64,000 nucleotides of DNA. It comes from Stenocarpella maydis. Taxonomy: Eukaryota > Ascomycota > Sordariomycetes > Diaporthales > Diaporthaceae. How positions within the stretch are numbered: the first letter of the stretch is position 1; each line of letters begins with the position of its first letter. Position numbers and translations under genes: made by a program. The notes beneath the pieces are model-generated. The model did not search any database and had not been told where the DNA came from. It saw nothing but the letters and a program-made list of their open reading frames with translations. The stretch spans positions 562,807-626,806 of the forward strand of contig NQMI01000008.1 in assembly GCA_002270565.1 (NCBI GenBank). Reading direction: 5' to 3'. Shown here in pieces: positions 1 to 12,453 of the stretch.

Positions 1-1404
1 GGGACTTGGTGCCGATGGGGTCGTGGCTGTCGCTGGCTCCACGATCACTGGCGGCATGTCCACGACGAAACCTTGCTGTGCTGGAGGTTGCTCATTTTTG
101 GCCGCAGGCTTGGCCTCGGGGCTCCTGTTCGGCAGGGGCCCAGCAAACTTGGACTCGGGTTCTCCGGAGGGCTCTTGGCCCGGTGATCTATCCATCGGGT
201 GCACCACAATATCCTGCTGCTGCTGCTGTTGATGCTCCTTGGGCTGCACGGGAGACACTTGGCGCGATTGTCTCGGCGTGGCGCCATATATATCATCTTG
301 CTCAGCTGACTCAGATGTCGCAGGGGATTCAGTCTTTGGTGGTCCGTCCGTCAGAGTCACCGGGGGTCTTTCGTACGCAGGCTCGGGGCTGACAACCATT
401 CTTTCGGGGCTAGCATTCGCAGCTTGTTGTTGCACCTGATGGACCGCCTCACTGCTCTGAGTACTCGAGTCGCCTTGGTTCATAGCAGGTACAGAGGTCA
501 AAGATGAAACCTCACTCCTCCCGCTGGTCTGGCGCTGGGGTATCAGGTCGGAGCCCTGGTGTGGCTGGAGTTGATCCTGCCCTGGCTGTGGCTTGACAAC
601 GGCAAAAGCACTCCGTGGTACGGCCTGAAATGGTGTCTGAGCAGGCTCGGACGTTATGGACTCTGGCTGATGGAATGGTTGTTGGCCGTCCTTGTCGATG
701 GGGGCCGGGATCACGGGGCTTGCGTCTGTTACTGGAGAGAGTTGCTGCTGGGGCTGGGGACGGACATGCTGATGGCCATTATTCGGCGCTGCTTGCTGAG
801 GAGGTGCAAAGCCAGCCTGTTGTGAGGGACTGACTGTCTGCTGTGAGGCATCCTGATGGAGGCCGAGGGCGGCCGCCGTGACCTGTGGGTCCACCTGGGG
901 CTGCGGCATGTGCTGCTGGATTGGCATGCGTGGTGGAGGCTGTTGTCCTTGTAATGGCGGAGAGGGCGTTGCGTGGTGTCCTTGCATGTAATGCTGCTGA
1001 GGTGGTGGGTGCTGTGCCATCATCATAGGAGGCGGTGTCCCCTGGTATGGAGGGTATTGCGGCCAGCCTTGTTGAACCAGGTGAGGCGGCAGTCCCGCGG
1101 GCATCTGGCCTGGCGCCATACCAGGGTAAACCCACGGCTGCGGAGCGCCTTGATAGGGCATGCCTGGCTGTGGCAGCGGTAGGGGTTGAGTGTAAGGTGG
1201 TGCTCTCATCGCATCTGGTTTCGCAGCAGGCATTCCTTCTCCGTGGACAACTGCGTATCCTTGAGGAATGGGCACAGGGGCGTATTGAGGCTCTGGGGCA
1301 CGCTGTGTGATTTGCTGCTTCGCGTTCGACGCTCTGATGTTGCTGGAAACCCCGGCTGGAGTCTGTGGCTGTGTCTGTCCCAGCGGCTGCGATGGCCGTC
1401 GTAG

Positions 1405-1447
<43 letters not shown>

Positions 1448-4400
1448 GGCATTTCGTAAGGTGCTTGAGATGCGTCGCCACTAATGGATGGCCGTCCACC
1501 CTGGGGCTGCGTGCGCACCTGCTGCTGAGCCAGAGGCGGACTCGTCTTCTGCGGCGATGACCTCTCATCTTGGTCGTCTGGATACGGTTGAGAGGCGGCC
1601 AGGGGCTGCTGCGCTCTCGGCAGTTCAGGTGAGGGCTGGCCGGTGCCGTACTCCTGGGATTGAGGCGCTTCCTCCTGTGGGTCCACGGCTATCTTTTGTT
1701 CGCCCTCTCCTATACCCATCACTTGCTGTGCCTTTGGAGGCATTTGCATCTGCGGCAGTCTCTGACCTGCAGGCTTTCCTTGTGGGCTCTGGCTCGAACC
1801 ATACTGTTGCATGCTGGAAGGAACCTGGCCTGACTGTATCGCCCACTGTGGCCCACCCGGTGGCGGCTTTCCGGACTCCAGTTGCTTGGGCTCCTTGGGA
1901 GGTCTCTTGAAGACGCCCATCATACCCTTCATCCCCTTGTTCTCTTTCTCGGGCTTGGGCTTGTCGTCCATAGACTGCGAATCGGAGATCTGATACACAA
2001 AAGTCTTGCTACTCTTGATGAATTTGGAGAAAGCGCCTTCTTTCTCTGATCTCTGCCCCTGTGGCGGAGATGCCATCATCATGTTGGGAGTAGAGTGGCC
2101 TGGTACGAACTGCTGTCCGGGAGAACCAGGCTGACCGAACCCATTCTGCCTACCAATACTCCATGGCGACTGTGGCTGTTGCTGGGAGAAGCTTTGCACG
2201 ACGGCAGCTACTTGTGGTCCCGACGGCCTGTAGACAGACGCCTGCTGGGCCATCGGCGTTGACTGGCCCTGCTCAGCTGTGTTCTGCCAAGACTGTGTGG
2301 GCACTGAACCGAAACCTTGGCCAGGATTTGGCGCGGGCGAATTCTTGGGCGGAACGCCGGGAGGAGAGACCTGCTGGTCGCGATTAGGTGCAGGCTTCGC
2401 TGATGGAGACGAATGCGCGGAAACCGCCGGCTGCTGGTCCGAGTTCTGTGACTCCTGGCCTGCCGGAACACCCTGCGATATCCTCGTGGTCTGTGACGCG
2501 AAGGATGCACCAAGATGACCAGGGGACACCACGGTGCCGTTTGCGAGATTTTGAGCACCATACGTCGGCCTATCCTGTGGCTGAGACTGCGAGCTGTTCC
2601 GAGGCGAGCTTGAGTTGCCTGGCTGTCGGCTCGGCGCAGTAAGTGACGCGATGTGGACTGGGTGTTGTTGTCCGAGTGATTGAGATGCCGCACGATTCCG
2701 GGTGCACTGCAGGTCCGCGCTCGGTTTTCGAGCACCACCGACATCGATCTGGTTGACTACGGATGCGGATCTCTGGCGGCTCGAGTCGCTCTGTCCGCCC
2801 GGCGAGATACCGGCCTGAAACTGCCCCGAGTTCCCGTTTGGAGAATTGCCAACCTGACGGATGGGCACTGCTGTCGCAACCTGTACCACGCCCAAGGGTG
2901 GTTGTTGGTCCGGCCCGTTCTGCGGATTTGACAGCGGAGAACCCTGCTGCATGTGCTGCTGTCTCGGAGCAGCAGCTCCTCCTGGAACCTGTGTCGTCAG
3001 GAGGGGACTCGCGGATGACTGTGTGACGGGTGAGATGCCAGGCGAAGCCTGTCGTTGCTGGTTCGCCTCGAGCTGTGCCAGATTCTGCCTCTGCAGGGGA
3101 TCTTGGCCATTGGGAAGCCTCTGGCCCTGATACTGATGCTGCTGCTGCTGCTGCTGATGCTGCTGTTGTTGTAGCCTCTGTGTATCCTGGAGCAGTGTAG
3201 CATACTGGCCCATAGGTGGCAACACCGGCTGGCCCTGCATACTCAGCTGTTGGCCCTGCAGGAAGAACCCTGGCTGTCCAGGTCTCTGCACAACCATCAT
3301 CTGTCCCTGGGGGTTTAGGCCCTGGGGCTGACCAAGCCCAGGGGGTGACCGCGGTGGCCTCTGCTGGGCCTGCTCCTCGTTCTTCGAATCTGAACGCCTT
3401 CCAAAGATGTTGGACAGCAAGTTCCCACCTGAGGGCTTCCTGCCCCTTTCCTCCTCTACAACCGCACCCATGGGTGCAGGAGGGCCGTAGCCTTGTCCTG
3501 ACGGGTTCCGCCCATGGTTCGAGGTGCTAGGCCGTGACCCTGCAGTTGAGCTCCTAGGGCGCCCCAATCCTTGCAGCTGGCCGTTGTCGCCGGGTCCGCC
3601 ATGGGGACTCATCTGTGCCGAGTAGCCCAGCGCACCGGCCGGAGGCCGCTGCCCCTGAAAAGATGGCCTCTGAGCCTGCGTTGTGATATAACCTAGCGGT
3701 TGCGAGGGCTGGTTTTCTGCCTTGTCACGGTTGAGCATACCGGTGATCTTGGAAAATCTTTTCTTGGGCTGCCCAGGGCCGAAGCCAACGACTGGTGGGC
3801 CCATGACGCCCTCTGCAGTTGCAGGCCTAGAAACCTCTTGGTGGGAAGAACTGCTGACACCCAGGCCGCTGGGACGGCTGAAGAAAGGTCGTTTCTCCTT
3901 GGGCGGGCTGAATGAAGCACCCCCGGGGTCCTGACCCGGGAATGGCACTCCGTCACCGTTGGGCTGTCTGCTGCCACGAAGACCGAGGTAGTTGGATGCG
4001 CCTCTTGCCTGGTCATCGGTCGGGATGCTTGCGTCAGATACGTCGTCCCCTGTGAGACCGAGGCTGGGGTGCGGTCGACCAGCCATGGGGTCGTTGCCGT
4101 TCCCCGCAAGCCTATTGCGTATGCTTGAGAAGACACTGGAGTTGCGCTTGCCCTCAGGCTCATCATGAACATGTGAGTTTTGGGTGACGTTGGTGGAGCT
4201 GCGGGCCAGGGCAGCACCTTGTGCCTGGTGCATGAAGGGGGCGTTCGGAGGCCGGAAGTCACCGTTTTGAGAGGATGGGCCGGCGGAAGAGACGAGAGCA
4301 GGCTGACCGGGGCGGCGGGGGTCAGTGGGTGAGTGAGTAGGGGGCGAGACGGACCTGGCGGATTGAGCGCCGGTTTCCTTATCGATCTCAAAGGGCTGGC

Positions 4401-5163
4401 CCTGCTGCCTGAGGGACGAGATGCTCGGAGAAGGACGGTGCCTGGGGGGGGAGAGGGGCTGCTGCAGCTGTGACTGCTCTATCTTCCAGCCCGGCGGCAG
4501 GTTGAACTGGCCGTTGGACATGAGGCTGGGCGAGGGCATGCCCGGGGGTGGTGATGAGGACTGGAACTGCTGGTAGCTGACGGGGCCCTTCTGCGCAGGG
4601 TAGCCGGGCTGCGAGGGGCCCGACTGGTGGTGGTGGTGGTGGTGGTGGTGCACGGTGTTGGGATTGCCATTGCCAGCACCGTTGGCATTGAACTGGTGGC
4701 CAGCAGGTGGGAAGTGGTGAGCGGCAGGCTGCTGGAGCTGCGGTGACTGCATCATCAAATATGGACCCTGCATGAACTGAGCGCCGTGCGGGTGAGGCGA
4801 GGATGGCTGGAGCTGGTAGTTCATGGCGGGAGAGGCAAGGGGTGACGCGCCCGGGACAGGGCCCGGATGGGCGCCGTTCCGGCTGTCGTTGGCGTGGGAC
4901 CTTGTGGCGGTGGATTGTGGGCTGTCTGCGTTGTTGAAGACGGCGTTGGCGATGCGATCACCGCCGCGGTTGAGATAGTAAGGGTGTGGGGACGGGCCCT
5001 GCAGATGGCCTGGTGGAGAAACAGCGCGGTTGGGGCCGTCGAGGTCGGCGGCAGAGATGCCAAGTGCAGAACCAAACTCGGGGCCCGGGCTGATGGGAGG
5101 GAGGCCGACAAAAGAAGTCTGGCGCTGTGGCGTGGGCGCAGGAGGCGATTCGAAGACGGGCAT
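1..5163 (-). CDS. Very large Gln/Pro/Ser-rich low-complexity protein, 3' end outside window
   Basis: An open frame without stop runs from an ATG at 5163 to base 1: 1721 codons, C-terminus beyond the left edge. Composition is dominated by Gln, Pro, Ser and Gly. Visible features are an N-terminal motif TPQRQTSFVGLPPI, an eight-His run (4627-4650), a Gln/His stretch (around 3135-3170), a 14-Gln run (1405-1446) and a short basic segment with KFIKSSKTFVYQISDSQS and KGMKGMMGVFKRPPK (about 1890-2045). No catalytic domain, signal peptide or membrane span is seen, so I infer a disordered scaffold or regulatory protein. The N-terminal motif looks like a piece shared by ascomycete proteins, but I cannot name the family. 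The frame reads sensibly for at least 12 codons upstream of the chosen ATG (TIEPVPEDDI), so a 5' exon may add residues. Independent positions (8-His, 14-Gln, last codon) all lie in one frame, arguing against introns. Confidence 0.8.
1405..1446 (-). repeat. CAG/CTG triplet repeat encoding 14 Gln
   Basis: Fourteen consecutive Gln codons, CAG with one CAA interruption near the 3' end of the run, in frame with the large Gln-rich protein. A nearly pure triplet run like this is likely to vary in length between strains. Confidence 0.95.
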
Positions 5164-7350
5164 AATGTCGTCTTCTGGGACGGGCTCGATCGTCGAAGTC
5201 AGTCAGTCAGTTCAGTCAGTTGGAGGCGGCCAGAGGGGGAAGGGAGCAAGCACGCGCGAGGGGAGCAGCGAGATTGGAAACGGTGGCTACCATTGGACGG
5301 AATCACGGGGCCTGCAATTGGAGCTGACAGGTCGCGGGCATGGGCATGGGCATGGGCAAGGGCATGGGACAAGGACAAGATTGGATGAGGCTGGACTGAC
5401 TGACGGGACAAGACGGGACAGGACAGGCAGGACAGGCAAGCGAGGAGGAGACTGGCAAGAAAAGAGAGATTGCAACATCAGAACCAACAGGCTGCAGCCG
5501 GTGTAACTCTCTGGTGGACCACAGCCCGGGAATAGCTCGAGTAGGCTGGTAGGTGTGGCACCAACAGGTCGAGATGCTTGCCATGTGGAGGACGAGGTAG
5601 GTGGTGGTGGTTGTGTTGGAGGGGGGCCAGATCGGAAGGATTCGCCAGATGGGGCCAGCTGAAATGACAAGAGAACCCGCAACACAGCTGCTGTTGCTCT
5701 TGCTGCCCGTGCCCGTGCCCCTGCCGTTGTCTTGTCTGCCTGTGCACCTGCCGTGGTGCGGCTGTTGGCTGCAGGCAAGGCAGTGAGTGAGTGAGACAGA
5801 TGCCCTTGATGATTGACATGGACTGGCTGGTGATGGGATGGATGGGTTCGTGAGACAGCACTCGTGGGGTCCAGAAGACACACTTAAAGTGACCCTGCCG
5901 CAGCTGCACAGCTCCCAGCCTGGCCCGTGGGCCGTGGGGCACTTCTCTCCACGGCCCCACGAGACCATCGCATCGCCTCGCCTCGCCTCGCCTCGCCGCA
6001 GACCACACACTCACACAGCCACTGCGCAGCAGCAGGCCACAAGAATAATAGTCTAGCGTACACTACACTACCTAGGTATTCATCATGATCATTAATGTCG
6101 CCTCCACCGGCCCCTGCTGACTGTGAGAGCCCATGTCTCACCCGGGGGGGGGGGCTGGCGAGAGGACTCGTCATGTCAGCGCTAAGCTAGGCACACTCGC
6201 ATATCATTGAATGAATAACTCTGACCCACCTGTCATGGTGCAATGAAGCTACGTCCGTGCCTGGTAGAAATTGGATAAGCATATCCCCGTCACCAGGATC
6301 AAGTACGTGTAGCTGGTGCTGTGAGCTTCCCAACGGCCGAGCTCCCAGCCATGTAGTGTACGGCACGGGAGTTGCAAGTCTTGCATGGGGGTCCAAGCCA
6401 AAGTAAGCTCGGTTTGTGCGACACGGGATGAACATCCGGGTCTCTGATATGACCCTTGGTCCCAGATCATACGTTGTGAGTCAGCCACCAAGACTGTTTA
6501 TCGGACTCGTGTTTTAAATTGAGAATGGTCACCCAATTGTACTCAGCAGTAGATTTGGAAACTGTTTGCGCCCATGCAGGTAAACAGGCATCAACAGTCG
6601 AGGCCATGCCTCCATCCCGACATGTTCGTCAGGCTCGGCCAGCCTCAAGCTAACGACACCCAAAGGCCTGATCAAGCCAATTGGAGACCTTGGTGGTGTG
6701 GGAACAATTTTATAGGTTGATAGCACGAAAAAGAAACCAGGGCGTCTGAGTCCCCTGGGCAGCAGAATTGACAAAGCTCAAGAAGCATCCGCACACTAGG
6801 TGCCAAACAATCATTGCCTTGATGCGTCTTATGTGCAGGGCTGTGAGCGATTTTGGCGTCAGCAAAGTGCCTGGTGGTCCGTCCTTTCGAGGCATCGAGA
6901 AGTTTTGATCAAAACACATCTTGTTGAAAACGTCAACTTTTTTTCACTGCTTCCAAGGAATCCAGAATGTCAGACAGGTGTCCAGAGCAGGCTTTCAAAA
7001 CCACCATGTTTGAGAAATCAAAGGACCAAGTGAACATGCACATTGTGCCGGGTCCGAAATAATTTGACCACGGCCTAGCCTGCTGGCTTTTGCCAAGAAT
7101 TATTTGCTCGCTCCAAAACCAAGTCATCGCGTAATCGCATCTCGACGTCGATAGAATAGAATTGCTTAGCTCCCCGGCCGGACCCCATCACCTCGCCTGC
7201 CTCACATATGCAGCTGTGATGCGACACCCTTGCTGTCGCGCCGTGACAGCAGATCGCGTATCGTACCAGAGCCCAGGGTCGCGAAAGACTCAAAAACAAA
7301 AACTGGGAGGGGAGAGGTTGCCGGAATTAACAGAGAGGCGCGGTCCAGAC
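5164..7350. other. Intergenic region with short microsatellites
   Basis: This holds the upstream region of the large Gln-rich gene and no gene I can support. Simple repeats include a GGGCAT hexamer run (5336-5368), a GCCTC pentamer run (5975-5997) and short poly-G. Long open frames around 5290-6010 on the minus strand are repeat translations (alternating His-Ala or Pro-Met) and are not credible genes. A palindromic CTACCTAGGTA-type motif lies near 6067-6077. Confidence 0.6.
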
Positions 7351-8148
7351 TTAGACCACGCCAAGTTCCTCGTCCTCCTCCTCCTTGACACCATCCTTGA
7401 CACCATCCTTGGGGTCGACCTGGTCCTTGCCATTCTTTGGAATGGCAGGGGCCCTCTTTCGGAGCTTCAGGGAGACCTTGGCCCGCTTTGCTGGGTATCC
7501 GGACTCCTCCTGCTCATCGCCCTCATCCTCCTCGGTGGCAGCGGCCTTCTTGCGCTTGCCGCCGGCCGGAGCCCTGGGAACAAACGGGCTGGAGGGAGGC
7601 TTGGGCGTCCAGTCCATCTTCTTCTTGATTGCAGACTGCAGGAAACATGGTTAGTTTTTAATGCTGTGCACCCTGCTCCAACTGTGTGTCTACTTACCCA
7701 AGCGTTCACGGCGGAGCGAGGGTTCTTCATGTCGAGCACGGTTGCGAGCTGGGGGAAGTCGATCTGGGGGGAAAGGCGCTGATGTTAGCGACTCGCGCGG
7801 AGAAACCAGTCATGTTGAAACAGACGTCAAGAGATATCGCAGCATGGATAAGGGTGCGGTGATGGATGCTTTCGGGGGCGGCCGTCGCGTTGCGGCGCGA
7901 CCGTGCTGGTGTCAAGCAAACATCACCGCCACAGGCGGGACGGTATGGTGAGAACAGAAGCCAAGGCACGGGTACTCGATCACTGGGGTCGAGGCTTCTT
8001 GGACCCGTGTGAAAATTCTTACCTCGGGTGCAGTCTTGAGACAGGTCATGGCCCTTGCCATGATCTCCTGCTCGCGGGGGGTGAGAGTGCTGTAACCACT
8101 AGCAGCGGAAGCAGAGCCGTTCTCAGCGTTGCCAGACTTGGTTGCCAT
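7351..8148 (-). CDS. Small conserved fungal protein, probable DNA-binding/chromatin type (158 aa)
   Basis: Three exons: 8023-8148, 7698-7763 and 7351-7635, joined by introns starting GTAAGA and GTAAGT and ending in CAG, give 158 residues. The N-terminal 70 residues contain TPREQEIMARAMTCLKTAPE, IDFPQLATVLDMKN and NAWSAIKKKM, a short helical module typical of small fungal proteins thought to bind DNA or chromatin. The C-terminal half is very basic and acidic in turn (GGKRKKAAATEEDEGDEQEE, then KRAKVSLKLRKR), suggesting a nuclear localisation signal and a disordered tail. No enzyme motif is present. It faces away from the small Cys-tailed gene at 9938. The family assignment is from pattern recognition only; the exon structure is well supported by splice signals and frame. 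Confidence 0.8.
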
Positions 8149-9937
8149 GATGGGAAGATGCAGGAAGGAATGGGATTGAGCGATGAGAAGAGCTGGTGAT
8201 TTCTGAAGGTTTTGTGTTTTTGCTCGTGTCAGTGTGATATGTTATGTTGAGGGCGACTGACTGTTGAAGTTTGCAGGTGTGGAGGGGAAAAGTTGCCTGA
8301 TACTCAAAAAAGCAAAAAATGGCTGCAGCTTGCAGGTCCAAGCCAGTTTGCTATCCAGAACACGCTAGTTCTGATTGATCATGGGAGACAATAGCATGCA
8401 GGTCATGGCACGCCGTGATTCAGAACTCGGCGTTCGTTCTTTCGATTCACCATGCAGGCTTCGTCCGGTCATTTACAAATGCATGAGAAGGTATTCTGTT
8501 GTGTTCCGTCCCCGCGCCTCCCACCCCTGACCCAATCCATGTCCAAAATGCTCCTAAATTGGCAATCATCTGACCTGCCACGCGAGAATTACCATCCTCT
8601 TTTGCGGTCAATAGGGTTGGTTGCTCTACTGTTGGCCCCGTTGAGCAAACGGAGCCCGATAAGCTCGGGTGTGCCCACGAGTGACTGCGAGAGCAAATGA
8701 CCTCAGGACACAAAAGGCTGCTCGAGTTTGGGGTTGTGGCATTTGAGAACAGCCGAACAGGCAATATGAATGAGCACCTGGCTCAAGAGTCCATTTCGAC
8801 AGGTGCGTTTGTAACATGCTGTCATGGCCATTCTGCAGCATTTTGTAGTCCATTACAGCTTATGAGCAACATGAATTCCAAACAAGAGTCTTCATCGAGC
8901 ATTGTTCACTGAGTCATCCTCTACAGGCCCGGATGGGCTGAACTTTCAATAGCATGAATGGTAAGATGTTGGCCTGAGCCACCTGCCAGATATTGCGGAG
9001 TAGATCTGTCTGCCATGATATAGTGCCGGGCCTCGCTCCGCAGGCCGGGTCAGATATCCATATTCTCATTTCGGAGAGCCGATCCAGAGTTTCGTCGTCT
9101 CCAGACTCGAGGCCAGGGATCAGAGTCGTAAACGGTACGTAGGCACTCTCGCGGTCTTTGCCCCGTGTGAAGTCCTAGGTAGGTACTTTGTGACAGACCG
9201 CGATATGAGGAGACATGCCACATGTGATTGAAATTGTTCATAGTTAGCTTGTAAATCATTGAGACGGTCTCGAGCAACACGCATGGTCGGTCGGCTTTCC
9301 ATAATCAAAGGCTCAAGTTGCATGTAACACTGTCCAATCAGAGCAAGTGCTCTGGACACAGTAGAGCTTCTAGATCGGAGAAGACGTAAACAAGACAGGC
9401 CTGCCTATTGACCACAGATAGTTCCGTAGGTAGCTAGCTTGTTGTTACTCCATCAGTGCGCGCATTCCTTCTTTGGAGGAATACTCCCAAGGCCATGGCG
9501 TCGTGGGAACCTGAGCGGATAGGTGCCTGCGATGCATGGTGCCTGGAGCAAGACAAGTTGTATCAAAGCATGTCGATAGTGACGAGCTGCTCAGCAGCCA
9601 GTGGCCGGCAGGTACTTGCTTGAGCATGTACTTAGGCAAGTAGTTTGAGTTGTGATTCCTCGCCAAGCCTTGGCACCTCCAGAGCGGTTTCTCTTGCTTG
9701 GCAGCTGTGCCCAGCCAAGGCTCTTCACTGCCCACCACTCTGACTTGCCAATGCAACCTCGAAGGGCAAACATCTGCAACCTCGAAGGGCAAACATCTGC
9801 AACCCCGAAGGGCAAACATCTGCAGCACCCTAGGGCAAACATCTGCGCCACTTTACCTAGCTTCCGAACGTCGATCAGTTACCGCAACCAGCCCAACACC
9901 ATCCTCGACGCCAGGAAAAAAAAAAAGTCATACCGAA
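8149..9937. other. Intergenic region between divergent small genes
   Basis: No gene is supported here. Open frames are short and lack splice-linked continuation. The right end contains a 23-bp tandem repeat (9753-9844) and an A-run just before the start codon at 9938. A CTAGGTAGGTA-type motif lies at about 9174-9185. Confidence 0.55.
9753..9844. repeat. 23-bp tandem repeat, four copies
   Basis: Four head-to-tail copies of a 23-mer containing AAGGGCAAACATCT. Copies 1 and 2 are identical, copy 3 differs by one base, and copy 4 is diverged in its first half. The array ends 93 bp before the ATG at 9938, so it lies in that gene's promoter or 5' leader. Confidence 0.95.
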
Positions 9938-10254
9938 ATGGCCAGCCCCGAGGCCCCCAAGCCCCAGCCCCCCATGGACGCCTCCCGGCCCACCTCGTCT
10001 GCCGGTGCTGCGGACGCATCCCGTGGCGTGACCGGGCCCGTCACCCAAGCACCCGTGAGTCCTCCTCGGCGCTGTTACTGCCTGAATACCTCAGCCGCGA
10101 TATGGCTGACGCGACGGGGCACCGCCCACAGAAACCCGAGCCGCGCCCGGCCGCGCAGAAGCAGGACGAGCAGGCTGAGCTGCGAGGTGGTGGCATGACC
10201 ATCGGCTTCAACTGCTGCCGTGGGCACTGCAACTGCCACGAGACATGCTGCTGA
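9938..10254 (+). CDS. Small Cys-tailed protein (79 aa)
   Basis: Two exons, 9938-10054 and 10132-10254, flank an intron of 77 bp (GTGAGT..ACAG), giving 79 residues. The first 65 residues are Pro/Ala/Gln-rich and probably disordered. The tail LRGGGMTIGFNCCRGHCNCHETCC contains six Cys and two His within 13 residues, suggesting metal binding or membrane-surface palmitoylation. No signal peptide is seen, so a secreted effector is less likely. Small fungal proteins with an LRGGG-plus-Cys tail exist, but their role is not known to me. The intron lacks a strong branch site and the protein is short, so confidence is moderate. An upstream tandem repeat lies in its promoter. Confidence 0.6.
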
Positions 10255-10551
10255 GGGGCGGGACGAGGGAGATGGCGGACACCCTCTGCCGGCGGCTGGC
10301 GTGTGCGAGACGCTACGGGTGTCGTGGTTTAAGTGCTGGGCGTGAATTGCGACTAGAGATATCCGATTTGATTTATTGCTGCTAAACTTCCCTGCCTACC
10401 GTCTTCCTTTACGTTGATCGAAAGCAAGCCCCCCAGCCCCTGGGCTGTCATCTGTGAGTCCCGTCCTGAGCCGGCCGCTTGCACGCCATTGCCAATGCCA
10501 AATTAGATTAACTATACGATACACTTGCTCAGCAAGCGTGTGGCTGCCAGG

Positions 10552-12453
10552 CTACCATATAGATTTAAGATAGTTCATAAACGTCTCCCATATGCTCTCA
10601 GATACCGGTCGGAAGATGGACTTGCCGAACCCGTGACCACCCGCTGTCGGCTCCAGGTCAGACTCAGCTGTTGGACTCGACACTGCGTTCGATGATGTAG
10701 CCGAGGCCAGCGTAAGAGTACCAGTGGCAAGAGCAGAAGTTACCTTGGGCGCCGAAGTAGTGGTGGCAATGCTCAAGGTTGTACAAACGGACGCCGGCGG
10801 GGCGGAAAACCCTTCACACTGACCATGCAGGTCGGCCCCGTAGGTGAAGTCGTCCACGAGCAGGCTCTCGCCCTCTCCGTTGCTGATGTCGGTCCGGGAG
10901 GAGTAGCTAATACCCCCTGGTATGGTCCACTCGGCGTTGTACAGTGTGTAGGGGCCGACGCATTCGCCCCGGGTCATGGCCATGGTCGTCTCGTGGAGGC
11001 CGGCGACGGGCAGGCCCGGCCGAGGCACCTTGTAGGAGATTGTGAGGTTCGTGGGAAGGCCGTTCCTGTCGTTACGGACGGCTGCCGTGACGTTGATCTT
11101 GCCAGGGTATTGCAGGAGGCAGGTCTGCGGCCTGAGGAGGATGACGGCGTCCTGCATTGGGTAGTCGTGGCCATTGTTGTCGAAGAGCAGGCGTGTGCCG
11201 TTGGTCAGGACGAGGGTCACAGTGAAGGACGAGATGCCCTTCTCAATCGCGATCGTCGCGCCGATCAGGAAGAACTGCCGTCAGTCGTAAGCATAGGTAT
11301 GGCCCACACCGTTCTAGAATGCACCCACCGCGAAGTCGTCGTCAAGCCCGTGGCCATTACCGTGGGCAGTTGCATTTATCAGGCAGGACCCAGGGCCGCA
11401 CTCATGCTCACCACGTCGATTCTTGAAGCGGATCTCCATCCGCGCAATCTCCTGGCTTCGCAAACTGGTAGTTCTCACACGTATGTGGCCACTGAGTTGC
11501 ATGTGCCTCGCTGCCTGCCCCAGTGAGAGTCGCAAGTCTACAGGCTTGATCATATACGGCTCGATGGGCTCCGAGAGTGTGACCTCTCTTGGGACTACCT
11601 CAATCATCTTCTGAAGGACCTCGCGGCAGACATCCTGGAATTTCTGCGGGTCGGCCATGGCCTTGACGGTAACGTTGGAGTCCGACCCAAAGATTTTAGC
11701 ATCCGAGTCCTTGCCCTCGCTGACTGCCGGCCCTACCACGAGAGGGTTTGTCGTATTATCTTCCAAGTACTCGGTGACGACCTTCTCGTCAAACATGGAA
11801 ACCGTCGAGTCGGACGGCGCCTCGCCCTCCTCGACCAGCTCAGGGAACTCGGTATGATGGACACCTCCGATCGTATGCCCGCATGCCGTCAGCTGTATCA
11901 TCTCGCCGTTTGTGAATCCCATACGAGAGAACTGCTCGCGGAACTGCTCGATCGAGTGCTCTGGCTGAGGCACTCCCATGCTCCCAGGCCCCGGCGCGTC
12001 CACCCTGCCGGCCCTGACAGGTATGACTGGCCCGCCACACTGACGGACCGAAGCGTAGACGCCGAGGGCGATTAGATCTGCCAGGCTTGACTTTCTCGAG
12101 AGGTAGTCAGAGAAGAACCTGAGGGTTGAATTGAAGCCCGGTCCTTTGCTCTCACCGTCGTCGAGCTGGTACTGAAGCGAGCCGTCCAAGCCCCCCTTCC
12201 CTGTCCTGACATCTGCCGTTGCCATGTCGTGGAATGCGACCCTGAGCCACTCAGCCGCGACCTGCCTGCCAGGCCCGGAGGCCTCGTTGGAACATGGAGA
12301 GATGGTGTCTGCAAAGTTCCGCGACCTGAATATCCTCTGCTGGAACATGATCTCTTCCAGGTCATCGATCGGGGACGGCCACGTCGGATCGGCGAGCACG
12401 GTCGACAGCGCCGCGGTTGCTGCCGCGGCATGCAGAAGAGTAATCGGTCTCAT
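10552..12453 (-). CDS. Secreted heme peroxidase with C-terminal Ser/Thr-rich extension (615 aa)
   Basis: Exons 11329-12453 and 10552-11274 (intron GTGGGT..GGCAG) encode 615 residues. Residues 1-21 form a signal peptide (MRPITLLHAAAATAALSTVLA). The peroxidase fold of the plant/fungal/bacterial superfamily is shown by the distal motif LRVAFHDMAT (Arg71, His75), the GGLDGS loop and the proximal heme ligand in TACGHTIGGVHH. Substrate oxidation by H2O2 outside the cell is the expected role. Beyond about residue 375 comes a conserved-looking beta-rich domain with many Asn-linked glycosylation sequons, then a Ser/Thr/Ala linker. The last residues (IWETFMNYLKSIW) are not a clear GPI or membrane anchor. 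Whether it acts on lignin-like phenolics or in detoxification cannot be told from sequence. The next gene at 13492 is divergent. Confidence 0.88.

Noticed and set aside
3693..4391. 232-codon minus-strand open frame inside the Gln-rich gene region
   Set aside because: It is a shifted frame of the large Gln-rich protein, whose own frame stays open through the whole stretch.
5287..6014. Several 170-235 codon minus-strand open frames upstream of the Gln-rich gene
   Set aside because: They translate hexamer and pentamer microsatellites, overlap each other in three frames and contain no recognisable domain.
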